64,000 nt of DNA. It comes from Anditalea andensis (GTDB lineage Bacteria > Bacteroidota > Bacteroidia > Cytophagales > Cyclobacteriaceae). The DNA is taken from positions 114,173 to 178,172 of the forward strand of contig NZ_JMIH01000013.1 of assembly GCF_000714815.1 (NCBI RefSeq), read 5' to 3'. Under the pieces are notes generated by a model. The model was not told where the DNA came from. It did no database searches and saw only the letters and a program-made list of their open reading frames with translations. Positions within the stretch are counted from its first letter, which is position 1. Each line of letters opens with the position of its first letter. Positions 1 through 7,805 of this stretch are shown in pieces. The translations under genes and the position numbers were made by a program.

Positions 1-1
1 T

Positions 2-121
2 TACTTTGTACTGACTGGAAATGTCAACGCTGCCAAAACTTTCAAAAAGGTAATAAAACAGCAGACCAATGGCAAGGTATATCTACACGGGTATTGGCTT
101 GAAGGGAAAAAAGGGTTATAA
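2..121 (+). CDS. 3' end of an unidentified protein (partial)
   Basis: The window opens inside a reading frame that stays open for 39 codons and ends at TAA 119-121. The visible tail runs from YFVLTGNVN to WLEGKKGL and has ordinary protein composition: hydrophobic start, Lys-rich middle, aromatic end. The other two forward frames close sooner or read less like protein. No family is recognisable from so short a piece, and the start lies outside the window. That it is a real gene end is an inference from frame and composition only. Confidence 0.45.
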   Translation, partial: YFVLTGNVNAAKTFKKVIKQQTNGKVYLHGYWLEGKKGL

Positions 122-491
122 TGACCACATCAATCATACCTCACCCTTCCAATGAAGGTTAATTACGTACCATATCTGATAAATGCAATTTTAGAGTGGT
201 TATCAAATAGGTAAGGATAATAAGTTGATTTCCAGAAAATCTGATATTGTAATAAAGTATATCTCTTTCCACTACCCATCTTTAAGTTTTGGTATAAATG
301 TTCATGGATGGGCAGTTCTTTAACCCAGCACTTTTTAAGCAGCTATATTGGGTAAAAACGGCTTATAAATAACTGAATTTATAAACAATTAAATCTATAC
401 GTAATCGAATCCCCTATATTTCTATATTCTCCATTAGCACCAAAAAAACGAGTTTTCTACCTGCCGGGGGGTAGTAGAAATTTCTTTTCAA
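122..491. other. Intergenic region, no gene seen
   Basis: This AT-rich gap of about 370 bp lies between the end of the partial gene on the plus strand and the stop of the minus-strand reductase. No convincing frame is present on either strand. The only structure seen is a hairpin at 454-480, listed separately as a terminator candidate for the reductase operon. Confidence 0.6.
440..480 (-). terminator. Candidate terminator of the reductase operon
   Basis: TTTCTAC at 454-460 pairs with GTAGAAA at 474-480 around a GC-rich loop. Read on the minus strand, the stem lies just after the stop codon at 492-494 and is followed after a few bases by a run of T (complement of the A run at 442-448). Position and orientation fit transcription ending after the two-gene reductase operon. 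Confidence 0.4.
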
Positions 492-1436
492 TTAAAAATA
501 CCGATGGGACTCAAACCAGTCTACGGCTTCTTGTACCGCTTCATCTATTTTACGGGGCGATATTTTAAGCTCATGGTAAGATGCTGAGCCATCATAATAA
601 AGGCAGTGATTAATTATAGAGGCATTGGTGCTGTTCAGCTGGGGGGATTTGCCGGTAACAGCCTTATAAAAAGAACCCAATGCTCCGCCTAATTGAATGG
701 CTGGGGAGGGAATAGGAATGATCAGGTGATTACGGTTAGTAACTTTTGCTATTATTTTAAAAAAACTTTGATATGATTTATTATCGTTAGCCAAAAGGTA
801 TCTTTTACCATACACCGGCAATTCCAGCACCTTCTGAATAGCTTCCGCTACATCTCTTACATGTATGAAACTTTTACCTCCTGAAGGAGTAAAGACTATT
901 TTATTACGCAGATAATGAAGGATTGATTGGCCAGAGGATGGCTTGCTGTCGCGGGGACCTATCATGAAGGAAGGATTTACTACCACACACTTGACCACCT
1001 GCTGTTCCAATACATATTTTTCGGCGGCAAGTTTACTCTGAACGTATTCGGTATCCAGGCTAAGCGTGGGATCGTTTAAAATAGGGAAAGTATTGGCAGT
1101 ACTTACCATTACCACTTTCTCCACTCGTGCTTTTCCCGCTGCGGCTATTATATTCATGGTTCCGTGAAGGTTAATCCGGTCATGCTCTTCCCGGCTACTT
1201 CCCCACTGTTTGGTATTGGCTGCACAATGGATGATCGCTTGACAACCTTTGGCTGCTTTAAAAATAGAGTTTTTGTCTTCTAAATCACCGAAATGAATGA
1301 TCGGTGACAAACCTGTCAATCCCCGTGTATCACTAGTCCGGCGAAGTAGCGCGTTCACTTCATATCCCTGACTGAGCATCCATTCCACCACATTGGCACC
1401 GAGAAGACCACTGGCTCCGGTTACTAAGACTCTCAT
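492..1436 (-). CDS. NAD-dependent epimerase/dehydratase, dihydroflavonol-reductase-like
   Basis: This is an extended short-chain dehydrogenase of 314 residues, a usual length for the 3-beta-HSD/dihydroflavonol reductase group. The N-terminal Rossmann loop TGASGLLG supplies the glycines at residues 7, 10 and 13, and a YxxxK pair is present at Y131/K135 with Ser112 as the likely third catalytic residue. It should reduce or epimerise a small carbonyl or sugar-nucleotide substrate in the cytoplasm; the substrate cannot be read from sequence. Its ATG overlaps the stop of the upstream short-chain dehydrogenase by 4 bases (ATGA, 1433-1436), so the two are probably translationally coupled and work together. 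A hairpin follows the gene. Confidence 0.85.
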   Translation of the reverse strand: MRVLVTGASGLLGANVVEWMLSQGYEVNALLRRTSDTRGLTGLSPIIHFGDLEDKNSIFKAAKGCQAIIHCAANTKQWGSSREEHDRINLHGTMNIIAAAGKARVEKVVMVSTANTFPILNDPTLSLDTEYVQSKLAAEKYVLEQQVVKCVVVNPSFMIGPRDSKPSSGQSILHYLRNKIVFTPSGGKSFIHVRDVAEAIQKVLELPVYGKRYLLANDNKSYQSFFKIIAKVTNRNHLIIPIPSPAIQLGGALGSFYKAVTGKSPQLNSTNASIINHCLYYDGSASYHELKISPRKIDEAVQEAVDWFESHRYF

Positions 1437-2260
1437 ATGCTTTGTCTTTCACTTTCAGAAAAAACTTCCTTACTCAGTACCTTATAAATCATAGGCATAG
1501 CAAAAATCCTGGGAATGAATTTCAACAACCGAATTATAACTTTATTATAAACTCCAGGAATGATAACCTTGTCACCGGCTAACATTTTGCTCACCCCTAT
1601 ATCAGCTACATCATCTACGGTCAGCCAGGCACCTTTTCCCATGAACCCATGCTTACCTATTCTGGCCTCATTATCTTCAGATGTATTCATAGGCCCAGGG
1701 TGCATGACGGCTACGTGTACACCTGTATCTTTTAATTCTTCACCTAAACCTACAGAGAACGAATAGACAAAAGCTTTACTGGCTGGATAGACCATTTTGA
1801 ATGGCATTGGCTTAAAAGCGGCTATGCTGGATACATTCAAAATAAATGAATGCTCTTGTGCTTTTAGAGCGGGCAGAAAATACCTGGTCAATAAAGTCAA
1901 GGCCCTCACGTTGACCAATAGCATGGTATCTATAAGTGATATAGAGGTCTGCTCAAACAAGGCACTTCCTCCCAGACCTGCATTGTTTACCAAGCCTGCT
2001 ATCTGTACTTTTTGATTTAATACCCAATCGGCAAATTCTTTTATATTTTCCCCCTTACACAAGTCAGTTTCAAAATGAAGGATTTTGACACCATATTCAT
2101 TGGCCAGCATTCTGCTATAATTCGCCAGTCCTTCTCCCGGAAGAGAAAGCAAGATTAAGTTGCATCCCTCCAAGGCAAATCTCTTTGCCAATGCCTTACC
2201 CAACCCTAAACTTGCTCCAGTGATAATTATATATTTGTTAGAATAATTTTTATACTTCAT
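1433..2260 (-). CDS. Classical short-chain dehydrogenase/reductase
   Basis: This 275-residue protein has the full classical SDR signature: TGASLGLG at 14-21 for NAD(P) binding, NNAG at 92-95, Ser144/145 and the catalytic pair Y158xxxK162. The C-terminal 60 residues, rich in Ile, Lys and Pro with a hydrophobic patch (VIIRLLKFIPRIF), resemble SDRs that act on lipids or sit at the membrane, but this is only suggestive. It is the first gene of a two-gene operon with the epimerase-like protein, with a 4-base overlap. Together they may carry out consecutive oxidation or reduction steps on one substrate; which one is unknown. Confidence 0.88.
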   Translation of the reverse strand: MKYKNYSNKYIIITGASLGLGKALAKRFALEGCNLILLSLPGEGLANYSRMLANEYGVKILHFETDLCKGENIKEFADWVLNQKVQIAGLVNNAGLGGSALFEQTSISLIDTMLLVNVRALTLLTRYFLPALKAQEHSFILNVSSIAAFKPMPFKMVYPASKAFVYSFSVGLGEELKDTGVHVAVMHPGPMNTSEDNEARIGKHGFMGKGAWLTVDDVADIGVSKMLAGDKVIIPGVYNKVIIRLLKFIPRIFAMPMIYKVLSKEVFSESERQSI

Positions 2261-2319
2261 GTTTTTAAAAATGGATACTATTTATAATCAAAAATGTCAA
2301 TACATTTTTTTCGTTTTAA

Positions 2320-2892
2320 TTAATAAGTGCTTTGTACGTTATATTCATCTATTTTTTCGAAAGTTTTTTCTACGCCATTTCTTATGGTAGCTCTTAGCCT
2401 TTCTTCCCTTCTGGGCAAAATTTTCTCAACGATCCCTACCCAGACAGCCTCATCCCTATGGACATCTATTAAATGTAGCGTGGCTGTTCCATGCCTATAA
2501 CGACCCGTTTCTACCGTTTCGCTGCGCCAGGCATACCTTCTCTGCCCAATGTAGGTAAATGTCCCTGGATCAGTCACTAACCCAGTCTGTCTGGTCTGCG
2601 TCCTTTCTTCGACCTGAACGCCTAGATTAATCTTTAGTTCAGGGCTAACTGTATCTCTTCTCACGCCCCGTTCCTCCATACGCTGTACTATTTCATCTTT
2701 TATAAGGCTTATGCTCATGTTGTCTTCGCTACTAAAAACACCATCCGTCCGGGTTTCGACAAAATCATAACTTTGATAATGGTTTAGGCTGAATTTTCGG
2801 TTATCATCTTCTACCACCGTAACAGAAGTAGTCCTACAACCTGTACCTAAGGCAATCACCACCATTAATAAGGATGTCTTTAGTATTTTCAT
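2320..2892 (-). CDS. DUF4136 family lipoprotein
   Basis: The start is placed at the ATG giving MKILKTSLLMVV, because it begins a lipoprotein signal peptide with the modified Cys at residue 19 (GTGC); the longer frame only adds an implausible hydrophobic leader. The mature protein of about 170 residues opens with a segment ending in YDFVE, then a region of alternating strands with ERGVRRD and LKINLGVQVEER, the layout of DUF4136 proteins. These are envelope lipoproteins of Bacteroidota and Proteobacteria with no established biochemical role. It lies upstream of the SDR pair on the same strand with a 59-bp gap, so co-transcription is possible. Confidence 0.75.
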   Translation of the reverse strand: MKILKTSLLMVVIALGTGCRTTSVTVVEDDNRKFSLNHYQSYDFVETRTDGVFSSEDNMSISLIKDEIVQRMEERGVRRDTVSPELKINLGVQVEERTQTRQTGLVTDPGTFTYIGQRRYAWRSETVETGRYRHGTATLHLIDVHRDEAVWVGIVEKILPRREERLRATIRNGVEKTFEKIDEYNVQSTY

Positions 2893-3000
2893 ATCAAGGG
2901 GGATAAAACTCATTAAAATAATGAGTGAAAACTCACATAAAACGTGCCCTTTCTCACTTATAAAAGCGCTTATTAACGATACTAAATAGAAACTCGCCAA

Positions 3001-3869
3001 AAACGTAAGAGTTCAAAAAAATTAATTTGTGCCTCGGATGGTACTGAGCGTCGATCTGACGCGCTGTACAACCCGAGGACTTAAGTTCTTTATATTAAGC
3101 ATTTATTACATAAATACCTTCAAAGCTGATATATTTGGAGATGTAAACATATGAATTAATAAATTAACCCGCAAACGTTTTCTTAAAAATATATGTAAGT
3201 ATTATGTTAATAAATATAATTATTTGAAGCAAAAAAATTTTTGAAAGCCAAGTGCATTATTTAAGGTTTGATAATGAAACACTTGTCCTGTTAATACGTG
3301 AATTAAATAATTTTGGACCCAGCTAAAAAATACTTATACTAGACGAATAATGACTTATTGGAGAAATAAATTACTTTACCAACCCCATTAAACGACGCCT
3401 TTTATAGATTACTTTTAAATAAAATAGTAAATCTCCATCATTTACTTCATATGGAAATGAATAGGGTTAAAAATAACTATAAACTTACAGCGACCGGGCT
3501 GAGCAATATACTGCCTTGACATAGGCATTTCAAAGTGGACCAAAGTTGAATACATCTCCAACCATCACCACACGATAAGCAACTGTATAATATTATTTTT
3601 AATGCTTAAATCAGCTTACCCTTTACTAGCAATATAGGATATAAGGCTCAAAAAGCCGGTCCGAATATCATAATTAGAAAACAATAAGCTTACTATTCCC
3701 TGGCAAAGGTAATGGCTCTTACGTTATCGATCAGTATCAATCCATGTTAATGCGATGTGCTTTTTTTCATTTCCCATACTCTACCCAACATGCAATAATC
3801 TTTGTAAAAGGTATTATCTTAGGCACACTAATAGGATAATTATATTGAGAAGAAATAAATATCACCCCT
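3001..3869. other. Long intergenic region with one strong hairpin
   Basis: This is nearly 870 bp of AT-rich sequence between the DUF4136 gene and the propeller lipoprotein, which are divergently transcribed. I find no coding frame of substance on either strand. The one clear structure is a GC-rich stem-loop at 3032-3078, listed separately. The rest may be a long divergent regulatory region or decayed sequence; nothing distinguishes these. Confidence 0.6.
3032..3078. repeat. GC-rich 47-nt imperfect hairpin
   Basis: Two 21-base arms (3032-3052 and 3058-3078) pair over a 5-base loop with 17 matches and four mismatches. The outer block is CCTCGG/CCGAGG, the middle GTAC/GTAC and the inner GCGTC/GACGC. 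It is far more GC-rich than the surrounding sequence and has no T tract, so it does not look like a factor-independent terminator. REP-type palindromes, a structured leader or a small RNA are possible. Confidence 0.6.
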
Positions 3870-5102
3870 ATGCGATTACCTTACACTCTAACAGTTTATT
3901 TACTTCTACTTTTATGTGGCTGTAATAAGAATCCTGGAAAAGCTATAGATGGATTATCAAACCAGCTACCTATGGCTATAAATTTTTTCACGGAAGAAGG
4001 AATCCAATATGGAGAGCCGTACCTCCTTACCTACCAAGGAAAAACCTTTTTATCATTTAGAGAAACAGAAAATAACACTCACCGGCTCAGGTATACCATA
4101 TTGCAGGAAGACGGATGGGCATCTCCAGTCACTATTGCTACAGGTAATAATTGGTTTGTAAACTGGGCAGACTATCCCCAACTGGTGGCACTACCTAAAG
4201 GCAATATGCTTTCTTTTTATTTAGAAAAAAGTGGCCCATCTACCTTTTCCTATGACATCATGGTGACCACTTCTACTGAAGGCATGAATTGGGATGAAGC
4301 CAAAATATTACATGACGACGCCAAAAAAGTAGAGCATGGTTTTGTTTCCCTGCAACCTTACGATGAAAATGTTTTTATAGCATGGCTTGACGGAAGAAAC
4401 ACTGCCGAAGAAACCCATCACGGTCACACGCAAGTACATGGAGAACATGGTCCTATGTCTCTAAGAGGTGCGATTACAGATATCAAGGGCAACAAGTTAC
4501 ATGAATGGGAACTAGACCAAAGGGTGTGTGACTGCTGTCAGACTACATCTGCAATAACAGATAACGGACCAATAGTGGTATATAGAGGCAGATCAATTAC
4601 CGAAATAAGGAATATCAACATCATCAGGCTGGTCAATGGTCAATGGACCAAGCCAAAACCAATTTACGACGACAATTGGATGATAAAAGGATGCCCGGTC
4701 AATGGGCCGAGGGCTGCTGCAACAGGAAATCATCTAGCCATTGCTTGGTTTACAGAAGCCCAGGGCAAAGCAGAAGTTAAAGTTATATTCTCAGAAGACG
4801 GCGGCGCCACATTTGGACATCCTATCCTGATCAATGAAGGTCATACCATAGGAAGAGTAGACATCGCCATGCTCGATACAGATATGGCTGTAGTAACCTG
4901 GATGGAAGGCCCGCTCATTTTAGCCAGGAAGGTGAAGAAGGACCATTCTTTAGGACCTGTTATTACTGTAGCGAAATCATCTGACAATAGATCAAGTGGC
5001 TTTCCCCAACTTACGGTAAACAACGGTCATCTTATATTAGCTTGGACTGACAGTAATGAAGCTTACCCCCAGATCAAAACAGCTATTTTGAAAGATTTCT
5101 AA
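3870..5102 (+). CDS. Sialidase-like beta-propeller lipoprotein with CDCC and His cluster
   Basis: This is an exported lipoprotein of 410 residues: the signal LLLLLCGC places the lipidated Cys at 18. The body shows repeated BNR/sialidase-like blade motifs, for example FSEDGGATFG, and strands of the type LILAWTDSNE, which suggests a six-bladed propeller. It lacks an obvious sialidase arginine triad, so glycosidase activity is not assured. Two short motifs stand out: a His-rich loop at 183-193 (HHGH then HGEH) and C220-D-C-C223 followed by Gln-Thr-Thr. Together they look like a metal site. The gene stands alone, with no operon partner and about 140 bp to the next gene. Sialidase-superfamily membership is fairly sure; the role is unknown. 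Confidence 0.75.
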   Translation: MRLPYTLTVYLLLLLCGCNKNPGKAIDGLSNQLPMAINFFTEEGIQYGEPYLLTYQGKTFLSFRETENNTHRLRYTILQEDGWASPVTIATGNNWFVNWADYPQLVALPKGNMLSFYLEKSGPSTFSYDIMVTTSTEGMNWDEAKILHDDAKKVEHGFVSLQPYDENVFIAWLDGRNTAEETHHGHTQVHGEHGPMSLRGAITDIKGNKLHEWELDQRVCDCCQTTSAITDNGPIVVYRGRSITEIRNINIIRLVNGQWTKPKPIYDDNWMIKGCPVNGPRAAATGNHLAIAWFTEAQGKAEVKVIFSEDGGATFGHPILINEGHTIGRVDIAMLDTDMAVVTWMEGPLILARKVKKDHSLGPVITVAKSSDNRSSGFPQLTVNNGHLILAWTDSNEAYPQIKTAILKDF

Positions 5103-5247
5103 AAAAATCCCAAACTTAAAACCTGACTCTCTTTTATAGGACTAAATCATTTTTTTATAAAACAATCTATAGCTTTATTGTATTTATTGTTTATATTGAT
5201 TATATTAATTTAATCATTAAAGTCATTCATTTTAATTTAAATTGGGT

Positions 5248-6615
5248 ATGGGAAAGCGCTACAAAATGATATTGCCAACATTTATCTTGTTATTATTTTC
5301 CAGCCCCATATTTGCGCATCAGGACACTTTACTTTTTGATACATGTATACTCCACTCACCGGAATTGGTACAGGATTTTTACAAGTCCAGAAATTATGAA
5401 CCTGCATGGACTAAAGAAGGTAAATTTTCGGTAAAAGCATATTCATTTATACACATCCTTAGCAATGCGCACTACTATGGCCTACAAGCAAAGCATTACC
5501 ACTTATTAGAGTTGATGGAATTAAAAGAAAAACAAGTTTTAGGTTCTCACGCCTGGGAAATAGAATCCCTACTGACCGACAGCTTTTTTACCTTTGCCCA
5601 TCACTTAAGAGCTGGACAAATGGATAATGAAAAATTAACCATCAAAAAAGCCGGGAAGACACGTATGGACATATCCATATTGGATCAGGCACTCAATAGT
5701 CCTTCCATAAAGAACGTACTTGATAACCAAGAGCCCAGCCATGTCCAGTATCATCACTTAAAAGCTAAGCTTCATGAAATATTAAACAATAAAAATACGC
5801 TTTGGTCTACAATAGGCAGTGAAGCCCTCAAAACAGAAATCCAGACAATAGCTTTAAACATGGAACGCTGGAGATGGGAAAGTAAAGATTTTGGAGACAG
5901 GCATATTTTGATAAACATTCCATCTTATATGATGGAAGTATGGGAGGATGGAAAAATGATATTGGCATCTAAAACCATAGTGGGGTCAGCCCGTATGCAA
6001 ACCCCTATATTGGATAGCCAAATCGAAAAATTCATCATCCATCCCACCCTGGTTTCAGAAGAAATTTTTTCATCTGAACTTTTGCCCATCCTTACCAAAG
6101 ACCCTACCTACCTATCCAGGAATGGTTATGATGTCATGGATGATGGTAAATCAATTGATGCTTCCAACATAATATGGGAAAACTACAAATACGAACCATT
6201 CCCCTATACCATCAGTAAGCAAGATGTGAATCATAAACTTATGGGTAGGTTAAGATTTGAAATGGATAGCGTCACTTTACTTCACGATTCTGAAGCTAAA
6301 CATCTTTTTATCCGCAACTTCAGAGCCTTAACCGGTGGATGTGTTATAATAGACAAAGCTGAACAACTCGTATTCCATCTCGTTAAAAACGATAACAATG
6401 TACATCTTTCCCAGCTCCAAGAATTGTTTGACTCCAAATCATCTTATACTGAGGTAGAAGTCATGCAACCCATCCAAATATACACCAGGTATTTTACTGC
6501 TGACGGCAATCAAATATTTACAGATATATATGGGAAGGATCTACCTTTATTAACCTTTTTTGATGATATGGTCGATTGGGATAAAGGCAATTACAATCTT
6601 CAACGAATAAGATAA
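5248..6615 (+). CDS. YcbB-type L,D-transpeptidase
   Basis: The longest frame begins at TTG 5242, but the ATG two codons later gives a normal signal peptide (MGKRYKMILPTFILLLF...) and is preferred; the product is 455 residues. The N-terminal half matches the scaffold region of YcbB-type enzymes (FYKSRNYEPAW, then LRAGQ), followed by the catalytic YkuD domain with His346 and Cys365 in TGGC, and the intervening HDS..LF...R spacing typical of the family. Such enzymes make 3-3 cross-links in peptidoglycan in the periplasm. The Arg normally two residues after the catalytic Cys is Ile here, a mild departure. Its stop codon directly abuts the stop of the convergent GH43 gene. Confidence 0.82.
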   Translation: MGKRYKMILPTFILLLFSSPIFAHQDTLLFDTCILHSPELVQDFYKSRNYEPAWTKEGKFSVKAYSFIHILSNAHYYGLQAKHYHLLELMELKEKQVLGSHAWEIESLLTDSFFTFAHHLRAGQMDNEKLTIKKAGKTRMDISILDQALNSPSIKNVLDNQEPSHVQYHHLKAKLHEILNNKNTLWSTIGSEALKTEIQTIALNMERWRWESKDFGDRHILINIPSYMMEVWEDGKMILASKTIVGSARMQTPILDSQIEKFIIHPTLVSEEIFSSELLPILTKDPTYLSRNGYDVMDDGKSIDASNIIWENYKYEPFPYTISKQDVNHKLMGRLRFEMDSVTLLHDSEAKHLFIRNFRALTGGCVIIDKAEQLVFHLVKNDNNVHLSQLQELFDSKSSYTEVEVMQPIQIYTRYFTADGNQIFTDIYGKDLPLLTFFDDMVDWDKGNYNLQRIR

Positions 6616-7593
6616 TTACAGAATAGGCCTAGCCTCCACACCTGTAAAAGTCATCTTTACAGGTTTAATCTTTCCATTATCGTCAAATTCCAACTTATCT
6701 ATACAGGTGACCCGATGATTATGATGGGTTTCTTCAAGAGGTCTTCTATGGTAAACAATGTAATACTCGTCCGCCCCAGGAACCTTCATAACTGAATGAT
6801 GTCCTGCACCCGTAGCTATTTCAGGATCTTGAGCCAAAATAGTTCCTTCCCTTTCAAATGGTCCAAACGGGCTGTCTGATATGGCATAAGCCACCCGGTA
6901 ATGTGGCCCTCCCCATCCTCCTTCTGACCACATAAAATAATATTTTCCATCTCTGATAAACATAAATGGACCTTCGACATAATCCTTGGGAGTAACTTCT
7001 TTATAAAGAGTGCCATCACTGAAAGGCTCCAAGGCTGTAAAATCCTGATTAAGCTTTACCATATTGCAATGGCCCCAGCCACCATAATACATGTAATGTG
7101 ATCCATCATCGTCTCTAAATACAAACTGGTCGATAGGCTGCGCACCATTGACTATCTCATTAATGAGAGGCTTGCCCAATACATCCCGGTATGGACCTTG
7201 AGGTTCGTCTGCTACTGAAACGCCAATTCCGCCGATTTGCCCCTCGTGCACATCGTTAGCCCCAAAAAACAAATAATATTTGCCCTTATTTTCGATAACC
7301 GAAGGTGCCCACATGGCACTATCTGCCCAAGCCACTTCTGCTGTATCAATAACCCTTTCATGCTTTGTCCAGTTTATCAGATCGGGAGATGAGAACGCAT
7401 CCATAAACACCTGCTTATGATATGCATCTGAATAAGTTGGAAAAATCCAGTAATTGTTGCCATAAACTATTCCCTCAGGATCAGCATACCAGCCATCTAT
7501 TACTGGATTTCCGGCATATTGATTAGATTCTGATGGGCAATTGGAAGAAATAAGCCCTGCAGAAAGCAATAGAAGTAGGATGCGTATTTTCAT
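6616..7593 (-). CDS. GH43 family glycoside hydrolase, exported
   Basis: This 325-residue protein has a hydrophobic signal (MKIRILLLLLSAGLISSNC) that may be a lipoprotein signal with Cys19, although the -1 Asn is unusual. The five-bladed propeller of GH43 is recognisable: the catalytic base Asp38 in YADPEG, Asp155 in PIDQF as the pKa-modulating residue, and Glu207 in VEGPF as the general acid. Family members cleave arabinan, xylan or related plant and algal glycans, usually at the cell surface or in the periplasm. It lies downstream of the propeller kinase on the same strand with a 212-bp gap, so a sensory link is conceivable but not shown. Confidence 0.85.
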   Translation of the reverse strand: MKIRILLLLLSAGLISSNCPSESNQYAGNPVIDGWYADPEGIVYGNNYWIFPTYSDAYHKQVFMDAFSSPDLINWTKHERVIDTAEVAWADSAMWAPSVIENKGKYYLFFGANDVHEGQIGGIGVSVADEPQGPYRDVLGKPLINEIVNGAQPIDQFVFRDDDGSHYMYYGGWGHCNMVKLNQDFTALEPFSDGTLYKEVTPKDYVEGPFMFIRDGKYYFMWSEGGWGGPHYRVAYAISDSPFGPFEREGTILAQDPEIATGAGHHSVMKVPGADEYYIVYHRRPLEETHHNHRVTCIDKLEFDDNGKIKPVKMTFTGVEARPIL

Positions 7594-7805
7594 AATATCT
7601 TTTACTAATATATATTTTTTTTAAACTCTAAGAATGCTAATATACCAATAGGCGACTTAAAAATACAGCGATTTTACTTATAGTTAAAGACCAAAGCAAA
7701 AATATATGTCCAAACAATGGCACAATCATATTTTGATCTCTAATAACATGATGGGTTAATTTATTAATATCAATAATAACGTCAAGCAGGTGTATTCGTG
7801 TAGGT

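Noticed and set aside
3870..5102. Calling the propeller lipoprotein a true sialidase
   Set aside because: The arginine triad and Tyr/Glu pair of sialidases are not evident; only the blade pattern is shared.
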